From contig OX235263.1 in the NCBI GenBank assembly GCA_944472135.2, positions 87,390,721-87,454,720 on the forward strand: a stretch of 64,000 bases of DNA, in the 5' to 3' direction. Positions 47,216 through 57,985 of the stretch are shown in pieces; the stretch's first letter is position 1; each line of letters begins with the position of its first letter. Source of the stretch: Trichobilharzia regenti (lineage: Eukaryota > Platyhelminthes > Trematoda > Strigeidida > Schistosomatidae). The translations under genes were made by a program, and so were the position numbers. The notes below the pieces were generated by a model that worked only from the letters and a program-made list of their open reading frames with translations, ran no database searches and was not told the DNA's origin.

Positions 47216-48665
47216 TTGAAGTTAACAAGAGAGAAACTTTGCTCTACTCATATGTCATTGGTGGATTAGGAAAGATGGAGTAAATATCTGATGTTATCGG
47301 ATGTTTTCAGTGGAACCACCTTCTTTTTATATAATAGTGCTTATCCGCCTTTGACTGTGTGATAACTATTAAGCATTACAGTTTATCATCGAGGTCACCA
47401 ATAAGCATTGTAGCAGAATTATATATTCATTCTTAAGTTTAGACGCCTTTTATTGACTATAATATAGAATATGTATCAGCTCAATTTTCAAGTCAACGGC
47501 TTCATCATTTATTAAAATCTAAGTGAAAATTATTCACTTTAATTATTTTGTGAGAGAAATTACTTCATTTTCACTCACCTTTCTGACATACGATGTTAAC
47601 AATAGAGCCAGCCAAATACCACATCACCTCTTGTCAGTTCTTTACATTGTTCCTGAAAATATGAATAAGGTCACCCTGCCTACACAACTCACCATTCTCA
47701 TACACATAGAAATAAAATTATTTTAATTAAAATACAACATTAAGAGATATCACATGAGAGTTAAGTTTCTGATGACTTTCCAATACACAGAATTATATGT
47801 CGGCCGGTTTCTCTCGTTTGGAGTTTATATGAAATCAGAGCTTCCAAAGTGAACGCTGCACGGACAATTGCGAGTCACACAGCAGGTTTTCAAAGTATCC
47901 AAGTAATGAATGGGTGGTGTGTGAGCTGTAATGGGAAACATTATTATCTCGCGTTACCAAACCATTTTGCAACACGCTTCTTGTTATTCTCACATTTCGG
48001 ACACCAAGATCACTGACAACAGGACACCTCATATATTGGAAGATATCTTCTATTTGTGTAAGGAAATTCCAGGATATATCTTGCTTTTTTACGGAAACTG
48101 ATTCTGTATATCCACAGCATATTAGTCCAGATAAGTGATAGAGGCCGCCATCTGTTGACGAAGAAGATAAAGACTTCGCGTGTTATCCTGTAAGCTAACC
48201 AAAATATGCGTTTTGATATCTGCAACAATTTATATTACTCTGATTTCGTCATAAATGATTAACTGCAAACATTTTTGCCATTATCTCCAGTGTCTCACAA
48301 CAAAATCAATCGAGTCACACATTTATTCGTCGGCAACTGTTTCTATTCAAGACGGTTGTGAATTAGGAGGTGGCTGTCAAACCTACTGATGATGTCTCAA
48401 CTCATCTCATGTTCACTACTAATAATCACACATTAGAAGCGGAGATTTGTGGTTCTTGTTGTTTTTGGTAGTTATCGGCTCCGTATTATTTCCTGAATAT
48501 CCCAACTAAAAACTGACCCACCGACATTTATGGATTTGTGGAATCTACATGAAGCTGTCCGAATTCATAAAGGTGAAGATTATTTTTTTGACCCTATCTT
48601 TTGAACTACTTTTCCATCCACCGCTGAACTGGCGTTCCTTCGGTACAAAATGCGTTGATGCATGA

Positions 48666-49557
48666 AATTACATCGAAGCGTTAAATAATTATGGGAGTTA
48701 TAATGTACACTACTTATACCTGGCGAACTGCTTCTTTTAGATAGTGATGAATCAAGAGCATATGATGTGGAAAGCCACCTTCAGAGTCTAATTCGTTCTA
48801 TGCAAAAACTTCAACCGTCTATAAATTGTGTCTAGAGGAGGAAAATGGGACTATGCACACAGTTTTGTACGTTGTGATGCTGAGCGTAATCCCCTGAAGG
48901 CTGCATATGCCTAACATTTCAAATGCATTAGTCATTAACCGAACAGGACGTGAGACTACAGTCAGCATCAAACGTTTCGACACACCTGACACTGAATAGA
49001 AGTCGTTTTCCTCTAAGGCATCAAGACTTGGATACTCCTAAATTTCTTACCTCAAACTCGACTCAACTCCTGGCAAGCAAAAAGCACGAGAATTAGTAAC
49101 AATCGCTTGTTGACGATGCGCGTAGCTCTGTAATTTCATCTGTACCTTAATACAAGGATAAAACTTTGGCACTGTGATAGAGCATAAATCCATTATGGAT
49201 ACAATTTTATTTGGATGAAATCACACAGCGTTCTACAGAAATCTTCATTGATGACGACATTTTGAGAACAATTTATTGCTCATAATAACACCTAAGTACT
49301 CAGATAACTTTCATACTTCTTTAAAACTGATTTTATTCAAAATTCTAAACAACATTTAGTCATGTATTTAAACGAAGCAAGAAAGTTGTGTGAGTACCTT
49401 GATATGATTATGAGCACTACATTGTGCTGGAAACGTTGTCATCAGTAAATAATACTTCACCATACTGCAAGAGTTTATCAAAATGAACTTTTATCCATAA
49501 TGGTATACATCTGTACTTCTTTTCTTTTTGTATATTCCACTCACAAAACAGTGATAA
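48666..49557. other. loop of the inverted duplication, nothing recognised
   Basis: Spacer DNA between the arms with no supported gene. Confidence 0.4.
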
Positions 49558-49850
49558 ATGGTTTTAGATGTCATTGCCTTTTCTTACTAACTGCCGGGAT
49601 AACACGCGAAGTCTTTATCTTCTTCGTCAACAGATGGCGGCCTCTATCACTTATCTGGACTAATATGCTGTGGATATACAGAACCAGTTTCCGTAAAAAA
49701 GCAAGATATATCCTGGAATTTCCTTACACAAATAGAAGATATCTTCCAATATATGAGGTGTCCTGTTGTCAGTGATCTTGGTGTCCGAAATGTGAGAATA
49801 ACAAGAAGCGTGTTGCAAAATGGTTTGGTAATGCGAGATAATAATGGTAA
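49558..49850 (+). repeat. third, partial copy of arm sequence inside the loop
   Basis: Matches the right arm (55366-55655) directly and the left arm (48230-47950) inverted, beginning near TCAGATGTCATT and ending at GCGAGATAATAATG. In detail (GCGTGTTGCAAAATGG, GGTTTGGTAATGCG) it is closer to the left arm than to the right. A long open frame crosses all three copies, with Trp-, Arg- and Tyr-rich content (NRWRPLSLIW; RKKARYILEFPYTNRRYLP) and then SCCQ, an in-frame TGA and SWCPKCENNKKR. I do not recognise it. Confidence 0.75.
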
Positions 49851-52800
49851 TAATAATAGAGCTAGGGATAGGTGCGAAGGCTTTGAAAGTATGAATTACT
49901 GGATAAACATTTCTAGAGACGTAGACTGGCTTGAATCATTCTGAGGACAGTCACCTCAGATAACCTGAATAATCGAAGGTGTACATACCTGCGTAATTGA
50001 GGTGACGTAGTGTACAGAATGTTAGGACAGAAAATGTATTGATTTGTTGTTTGCGATTAGATACATATCACAATATAGAACTTTTGATCGACTGATGGGT
50101 TTATGAATAGGATGACGTTGTATGCGTTATTTAACTTAATCTCGGTGTCAGTTATTCAGTGTATATTTAAATCTCAAAGTTCAGATTGTGTAGGGAGTAA
50201 CAGTAGCGAGGTACCCTTTAGTGCATTTCAAAACCACTTTCAGTATTCATTCACTCAATCTGTGTTTATACCAGATTGCATGGCGAGGTTTCTCAGTCTT
50301 TTTTTCCGTGAGTAAGTGTAGCGAATGAGTTGACTTTCCACACTAGAATCGCTAAACCAATCCTCAAACATTTCTCGGTTCCCGTGGCACCTAGCGAACT
50401 GGACGAGGTATTGTAGATTATTTATCGCAAACTTATCACCATTCAACACGATGCCTTCTTCCTATGAGTTAACCTAAGAGTTAACACGAATTCATATGAA
50501 TGTCAGAAACACTGACATTTGCAGTGAAGTACTGAAAAAATCATCAATTCAACAAAGCTGCATTAGTATTAATGAAAATAGGTTGACAGCCATGCACGAA
50601 TCTAGGAAGGTTGGAGGATTTTGTCGTTAGGAATATCCGACAGCCAACCCTGCCACAACTTTTATTATTATTTAGCATATACCTCGTGATGAGGATGGAA
50701 TAGTTTTGCTGACAAATGTCATCAGAATATCAAGGCTGAAGCAGTGCTACTGACATGCTTTTATTTCCTTTAATTCTGAAATATTTCCAATCCGCAATGA
50801 ATGCATGAAGTTTTACACGTTAGCTGCTGCAACCACCATCAGTCGTGCATCCTGACAATATGTTTCAAGCCTTGTATATCAACATGTTCATGTATCATCA
50901 GAATAATGCCTACCTCGCTACATACACAAAACATTCAGAAATCGGATTTAAGAACAAATCACCTTATCTCTGTTAGTACAGCAGAACACATCATAGTTTG
51001 GTGTCATATTGGGAAGGCATCTGTATGTGTACCGAAATTTTCAAAGTTAAGTATCGATATAGCATCGCTCATCTAGACTTTCTTCTCCCTTTCACCCATG
51101 AAATCTTCCCATAATTAGCTTGTTTGAAGGTATCTGCATGAGGTGAAGCAGTGAAGTAGACATTTGTTCCAGGTGCTCCGCTCTCATTAACTCGTATCGC
51201 TTTGTTTATAAGTCTATGAGTTGCATGCACACCAGGAGCTGTTTTACTCTATCTTATCGAAATTCAATTTCATAGTAGTGTAATTATTACACACTTCCAA
51301 CTGCAAGCAGTCGGCATGGATGAAGATCTCAAAGCCAGTCAAGAATGGTAAGGCAAGAGGGGCATTCATAAATCTAAAATCTCCTTCAAGAAGCCGTGGC
51401 ACATATCAGGAAATTCGGATTTTCTACACCACTTTTGAGTCAGTCAGTCACTTAGCGCGCTTATAACGAGAATTATTTCTGGCAGACCACTGCAGAATCT
51501 CATTATCTTCTGTCTTTGCTAGCTCCATCGTGAAGATGAGATGAACAGACAGAGAGAAAGAGCCACTGAATGCTCCGTGTACTCAACAATTAATATCGTA
51601 TTGCTCAAAACATATTCTGAAGGGAATAGAGACAGATCAGACGCATGGTGAGCAGACTGTTGGGTGACGTCGGCCGGCTGGCCCTTGAGTGGGAAACGAC
51701 GCGCATGATCCCCTGGAATAAACAATTTACTGACTCAGGCAGAACTGAAATATATTTTCTTAAATTTCAGCTGCCCTGTTGGCCTAAAAATGGTACGGAC
51801 ATTCCTTGTCACCATGATCACTTTGGCTTTCATTGAAAGATGAGGCGTCCTTTGACTGAAATCCAGGAGGCTTTTATTCCTCGACGTCTTTCGTCATCTA
51901 ACTCTAGAGTCTTCCATATTTCAGTCGGATAATCAGCTGACTTTTTTTCCTTAGTCTGCGATGCCGGTGATTTTCCGTTTCTACGCCTAATATTCAAACA
52001 TGTTCGAGATTCGAACCTCCTAGCAGAATTAGCTGAGGTTGCGGCAAATATCGCCGCTTCAGTAAAGCACACAGATCAAAAGTCTTTGCAAAAGACTTCA
52101 CAAATCTCGTTACTGTTTGAAAGATATATGTTCGTTTCGCATAATCAGGAATTACAGTGCAACTTCATGCACGAATTCTCCTTCAAATTTGAACTGGGCA
52201 AAGACTAACGTTGTTGCGAAATAAAATGAATCCACTGTGTTTTGTGCGTTGTCTCGAGATGCATACAATCAGGTTGTGATGATATTTTAACATAATTCGG
52301 TTTAACAACAGGAATCATTCCCCCGGTAAGGATTCCTGTAAGAGCCTCATAGTGAAGTAAAACATCATAGGCCTTAAACGAGGGACTTTTCAGAGTATTG
52401 TGCAACACATTGTCAATAAGTGATTTATCAAGTGACCATGTTTCGTATCTGCTTATTAATTCAACAGGAGACATAAGAGTACTTATTTCAAATTTCAGGA
52501 TACAGGCTTAGAAAGACGAATTTCGGGACATTCGAAAGACCGGTTTTTTGCAAGTGTAGTCTTTACCTAAATTTCAACACCTTCCGCCTAATCAGCCATG
52601 AAAAAATGCTAGTGAATACAATGAGGCAGACAAAGCAAGTTTCTGTAATGGCCCTTCACAATGTTTCATAAACATATAAGGCAGGAAATAATGTCAAATG
52701 CAGACAGAATTACACCCAGTCAATAATAAATTTTTATTCAGCTCGACTTTATATACGATGATATTATGTGATCGAGAAAAGATCAATATTCACTCATAGC

Positions 52801-53960
52801 CCTGAAGAGGACATATCCTGATTTATCTGCTCTGAACCTCCTGCTCGACCTAAGGATCGAAAATCAACAGACCCTTCTTATATGCTACCTCCAAATGTGT
52901 ACATTGATTCATGTGTATCTGCGGAAGAAGTCAAATTAGAAGAAAAACACAATCGAATAGCTAGTCCTTAATAACAATGGAACGTTCAAAAGCTATTGTC
53001 TTGTCGACAGTGTTGTTTATATGGGATCATCCATGAAGTTGTACATTCCCATAGCCATTCAGTTACTATTCATTCAGCAATGCATCGGGTTATATTATAC
53101 TGGTTTTTGCAAATAGTTGACATCAGCTCATGTCAAACAGTATTCATTCAGCTAGCCTAGTCAAAGTGATTCGGATATCAGTCGTTTCAGAACTGAACTC
53201 ATCATTGGTATCCCCTATTTGAATCAGCCAGAACTGACCTAATTCTGGTTTTAGATTGAAACCTCGGTTCACTTAATTTTCGACCTGGACAACCTGATAA
53301 TCACATCAGCGAGCAAAATCTAAAGTTCGGCAGACGAATAATGCCCAGTGAAAAGCGTGTTGAGGACAAATTAATCACGCAATGATAGGTATCATTAGTT
53401 TATATTTCTCTCTTATTTTTAAGTCACGTTACGACAAGATTGTACAGTTTCATACGTGGATATCTGCGTCTTTGCTCACATCCATTTCACTTTTTTATAA
53501 GAGTGGAAGTGGTTGTGTCTATTTACTTTTTTGTTATTCAGCCATATACTGAACGAGATACCATAGAATTCTCCGAATGAACTGTCGCCTCTGTTGAATA
53601 GTGAATATTATTCTCATTTATTCATTCCATTTCTGTGTGAAAACTTTCATCTTATTACAACCTCAAGGAAAGACGTTTCATTATGAATAAAGTAATTAAA
53701 ATCAAATTCATATACGCCATTAATTGTGAACATAATAACTAACTTCTTCAACTTGAAATAAATTATTTATTTGTGGATAGTTAGCAGCGATATCTAGAAA
53801 GTACATTTCTTCATGTTTGGCACTCGTCATCGGGTGGAATCTGGAACCTATTGTGATGATACTCTCAATCAGACTGGAGGGCTTTACTAATATTATTTAA
53901 TTTTCATTTGGTATTCACTAGAGTTTTGACGGAAAAATAACACAAAGTGTGTTTACGCTA
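49851..53960. other. loop of the inverted duplication, no firm gene
   Basis: Two weak coding candidates are listed separately or noted here: a possible secreted exon at 50103-50327, and a minus-strand open frame at 52205-52474 (MSPVELISRYETWSLDKSLI and on; 89 residues, protein-like but unrecognised). The remainder shows nothing. Confidence 0.35.
50103..50325 (+). CDS. possible first exon of an unrecognised secreted protein
   Basis: A 70-codon frame begins MNRMTLYALFNLISVSVIQC, a plausible signal peptide, followed by a Ser- and Phe-rich segment with three Cys. It runs to CGTGA|GTAAGTG, a consensus-like donor near 50312. There is no similarity to the MEG signal exon and no TATA box at the family spacing. 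It may be chance. Confidence 0.25.
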
Positions 53961-54815
53961 ATGACTTAACTAATTAGTTAGTCACTCAGTTAGCCGGCTA
54001 GTTATTTCGTTGAATACTTAGTCAATTATTCAGATAGTTAGTCAACTATTTGGTTGGTTAGTTAATTAGTTAGTTAGCTTGTCAGTAAGTTAATCACTTA
54101 GTTAGTTAACCAGTCAGTTGGTCACTCAATTAGGAGATTGTTGATTAGTTAGCCAGTTGATTACTCAGTTATTCAGTTTGGCAGTTAACTATTCAGCTAC
54201 TTAGTCGGTTATTCAATCAGTTAATTAGTTAGTCACTTTGTTATATAGTTAGTTAGTTAAGTGCATATTTATTTGTTTCTTTAGTAAGTTAGTCGTTTCG
54301 TCACTGAGTTAATTATTGTGTTATTTAGTTGAATAGTGGTTGATTGAGTTAGCTAATTAGTTAGTTATGTAGGTAGGAAGGTAGGTAGTTTATGATTGAG
54401 TTAATCAGATAGTTTGTTAGTCAATTATTGAGCTATTTGGTGAGTCATTTGTTTAGTTATTTACATAGTTAGTTAGGTTGTCAGTTAGCTACTTAGTTAA
54501 TTATCAGGTTGTGAGTGAGTGAATAAGTTATTAGTTGTTTTGTTGTTTGGTTAATGATTGAGTTAGTTAGTTAGTTAGTGAGTGGGTTAGTAAGTAAGTA
54601 AGCAAGTTAATTATTCAATTAAATAGCTTTTCAGTCATTTAGTTAGATAGCAACTTAGTTACTTAGTGGGTTAGTTGGTTAGTTGCGGGGTTGGTTCGCT
54701 AGTCAGTTATTCTGTTAGATAATTAGTGAGCTGCTTAGTTTGTTTGTTTGCTTATTAATGAGTCAGCGGTTGATTTATTTAGTAGGTGAGTTGGTTAGTA
54801 AGTTTGTTAGTTTTT
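53961..54815 (+). repeat. degenerate GTTA/TTAG-rich tandem tract
   Basis: For about 850 bp the strand is dominated by GTTA, TTAGTTAG, GTCA and GTTATT variants, for example TTAGTTAATTAGTTAGTTAG. It looks like an expanded and mutated tetranucleotide array. It ends about 100 bp before the inner end of the right arm. It lacks runs of TTAGGG, so it is not a plain telomere array. It encodes nothing. Confidence 0.9.
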
Positions 54816-56376
54816 CATTTGGTCAATTCACTAAATAAGTCTAAACCAGATAAAAGTAGTGTATATTGTAATTTTCACAACTAATTAAACACTATGATGA
54901 ATTTTCACGCATCTACGCTTTTTGTACCGAAGGAAAGCCAGTTCAGTAGTGGTACGAAAAGCACGCCAAAGAGACGAGAACAAAAACACTCCTCAAATGT
55001 GTGAAATCGAACAGCTTCATACAGATGCTATAATTCCATAAAAATTGGTGGATCAGTTGTTAGATGGGATATTCAGGAAATAATACGGAGCCGATAAATA
55101 CCAAAAACAACAGAAACCACAATTGTTCGTTTGTTATGTGTGATTATTAGTAGTGACCATGAGATGGGTTGAAATATCATCACTAAGTTTGACAGTCTCC
55201 TCTAATCCAAAACTGTCTTTAATAGGAACACTTGGTTGTAATCATTCCAGATATGATATTCGCCGACGACAAAATGCGTGTCTCGGTTGAGTTTGGTGTG
55301 AGACACTGAAGATGATCATAGATATATTTACAGAATATCAATGATGATACAATCACGTTAATGAAGGGTTTCAGATGTCATTCAATCTTGTTATTAACTG
55401 CCGGGATATCAAGTAAAGTTTTTATCTTCTTCGTCAACAGATGGCGGCGTCCATCACTTATCTGCACTAATATTCTGTGGATATACAGAATCAGTTTCCG
55501 TAAAAAAGCAAGATATATCCTGGAATTTCCTTACACAAATAGAAGATATCTTCCAATATATGAGGTGTCCTGTTGTCAGTGATCTTGGTGTCCGAAATGT
55601 GAGAATAACAAGAAGCGTCTTGCAAAATGGTGTAGTAATCCGAGAAAATAATGTTTCGCATTACAGCTCACACACCACCCATTCATTACTTGGATACTTT
55701 GAAAACCTGCTGTGTGACTCGCAATTGTCCGTGCAGCGTTCACTTTGGAAGCTCTGATTTCATATAAACTCCAAACGAGAGAAACCGGCCGACATATAAT
55801 TCTGTGTATTGGAAAGTCATCAGAAACTTAACTCTCATGTGATATCTCTTAATGTTGTATTTTAATTAAAATAATTTTATTTCTATGTGTATGAGAATGG
55901 TGAGTTGTGTAGGCAGGGTGACCTTATTCATATTTTCAGGAACAATGTAAAGAACTGACAAGAGGTGATGTGGTATTTGGCTGGCTCTATTGTTAACATC
56001 GTATGTCAGAAAGGTGAGTGAAAATGAAGTAATTTCTCTCACAAAATAATTAAAGTGAATAATTTTCACTTAGATTTTAATAAATGATGAAGCCGTTGAC
56101 TTGAAAATTGAGCTGATACATATTCTATATTATAGTCAATAAAAGGCGTCTAAACTTAAGAATGAATATATAATTCTGCTACAATGCTTATTGGTGACCT
56201 CGATGATAAACTGTAATGCTTAATAGTTATCACACAGTCAAAGGCGGATAAGCACTATTATATAAAAAGAAGGTGGTTCCACTGAAAACATCCGATAACA
56301 TCAGATATTTACTCCATCTTTCCTAATCCACCAATGACATATGAGTAGAGCAAAGTTTCTCTCTTGTTAACTTCAA

Positions 56377-56384
56377 TATAAATA
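56377..56384 (+). promoter_or_regulatory. TATA box of right-arm MEG-like gene
   Basis: TATAAATA, with the ATG 31 nt after its last base. With a usual TATA-to-start distance the mRNA leader would be only some 7-10 nt. Confidence 0.6.
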
Positions 56385-56414
56385 CAACCGTGAATGAAGA
56401 GATGCAGAATAACC

Positions 56415-56913
56415 ATGGCGTTCACATCAACACTTACTTTCCTATTTATAACCGCTTTCTTTCTGTGTACATGTGGATCCTCAGGTTAGTCATTTCTCTA
56501 TTCACTATCTGCCTAGACCATTTTATATAGTGATGAATTGTAACTAGACACCTGCATTTATCAAACCGTTCGATTTAATACCAATTATCTTTAATGTGTT
56601 AACTGACTGAAAGTTATGAATATAGAATTGGTAGTGGTTGAGGCAATCTGACAATCCATCAAACTCAATATGTACACCCTAGATGCATTCATCAGAGTAT
56701 TTACTATGCACACTTCTTCTTTTTGTTTTAAATTACCTATTCACGACTCACAGAGATGGGATCGACAGCCCTTTTATGTATTTGTCAATATCACAACGGC
56801 GAAAATGAGAGTGTATCCGCTTCGATTAAATTTACTTTATTCTTTACTTCAAGATGCCCGATTCCTGAGGAATGAAACAGTTGAGGTGGAGAGGTTGCTC
56901 CCAGGTTATGATG
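56415..56913 (+). CDS. MEG-like secreted peptide gene, right arm (partial model)
   Basis: Exon 1 coding part is 56415-56484 (70 nt), reading MAFTSTLTFLFITAFFLCTC and then GSS, a strong signal peptide, ending in phase 1 at CAG|GTTAGT. After a 369-nt intron ending TTACTTCAAG, the next exon is 56854-56913 (60 nt, phase 1 to 1). It reads DARFLRNETVEVERLLPGYD, with an NET glycosylation sequon, and ends before the GC donor GCAAGT. Small symmetrical phase-1 exons after a signal exon are typical of schistosome micro-exon genes, whose secreted variants are made by exon skipping. Additional exons of only a few codons could lie in the intron and later exons could follow; I could not place them. The function of this family is unknown to me. 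Confidence 0.55.
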
Positions 56914-57443
56914 GCAAGTCTCACCACATTTTATATCAACGCTTCTATCTGTAGTTTGAATATTCGTTTTTTTGTTAGTTTGTCCCTTGTTCAGAATTAT
57001 TCTCACACTATACTCCATAGATCTGACGCACTGAATACAGTACATTTTGTTGAGTTCTTTTTGATATAAGCATGTCCCGAAACTTTTTCAGAAATGTTTG
57101 AACACATTAAGATCGCTGAAGCTTTTTGTCATGTAGAGCATTCCTATAAGTGGTAAATGAAACGGGGATGGATCGATCGTACTGTGTGATATCCATTGAG
57201 TGTTATCGCACACGATGCAGACACTGGATTTTGGAAACTATAGTACTCTTCTTGACCACCAATGTTTAGGAATCCAATGAATTGATTTTGTTAGAAATAA
57301 GGTGGGATCAATGAGAACGTCCGATAACACCCGATATTTATTCCATCTCTCTTAATCTGTCAATGACATATGAGTACATCATAGCTTCTCTCGTGTTAAT
57401 TTCATTATAAATAGAACCCTTTATGATAAGATAGAGAATAACC

Positions 57444-57553
57444 ATGGTGTTGGCTTCCGCTTCGATTACATTTGCATTATTCTTTACTTCAAGATGTTGA
57501 ATTGCCGAGTAATGGAACCATTGAGGTGGAAAGACTGCTCCCTGATGATGAAG
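57444..57553 (+). pseudogene. recombined MEG-like unit, right arm
   Basis: TATAAATA at 57406-57413 and ATG at 57444 keep the family spacing, but after 12-15 bases the sequence jumps to CTTCCGCTTCGATTACATTT, which in the complete unit lies inside the intron just before the 60-nt exon. The exon itself (57494-57553, DVELPSNGTIEVERLLPDDE, GC donor) is intact in its own frame. Reading on from the ATG gives MVLASASITFALFFTSRC and a stop. This is best explained by a deletion between units of about 400 bp. Confidence 0.65.
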
Positions 57554-57675
57554 GCAAGTCACACCACAATTTGTAGTTTGAATATTCGTTGATTTGTTTA
57601 TTTGTCCGTTTCTTATCATCATTTTTACATCAATGAATGATGTCATGCTGCATACACACCATGGGGTTTTTACTG

Positions 57676-57985
57676 AAATTTTAATTGAGTTGTCAGGTGT
57701 GGAATATTGGATATTCTACGAGATTGTGTAAGGCGGTGGTGGGGATAAGCTTACCTGTTTTAGGCCCTGAACGATAACTTCACGTAACCGTAATGATATA
57801 GAGATTTGTTGTGTAAGGTTGTCTTCACTCGGAATCCAACGGGATAATCATTCGTCCTGCACTGAATGTTGGTGCAAATAACTGTATGTAATTCATTCTT
57901 CATTGGGATTTTCGGTTCGAATAATGAGTATGTTGTTCAGTGGAAATAATAGCCTGCTCTTCATTGAGTTAGAGAGGTCACACAT
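57676..57985. other. right-arm-specific segment (indel between arms)
   Basis: Present only in the right arm. The left arm passes directly from GGTTTTTACT to the TTAAGATGACATTCATGAG block across 45896-45930 (read inverted). No terminal repeat or gene is visible in the extra DNA, so a deletion in the left arm is as likely as an insertion here. Confidence 0.7.

Larger units (their letters stand above)
44680..48665 (+). repeat. large inverted duplication, left arm
   Basis: Reverse-complementary to 54915-59335. From about 44860 to 48230 the two arms look almost identical; for example the regions around 45032-45214, 45946-46254, 46547-46801 and 47523-47726 each have an exact counterpart on the opposite strand in the right arm. 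The outer end (44680-44800) and the inner end (48250-48665) are more diverged. The arm holds a MEG-like gene and a recombined unit on the minus strand. Confidence 0.95.

Noticed and set aside
49776..49778. Selenocysteine codon in the SCCQ-TGA-SWC block
   Set aside because: No SECIS element could be identified by eye and the frame is unsupported by any recognised selenoprotein; kept only as a low-interest observation.
53961..54815. Interstitial telomere or CRISPR-like array
   Set aside because: The repeat is an irregular tetranucleotide without TTAGGG runs and without unique spacers; the window is eukaryotic.
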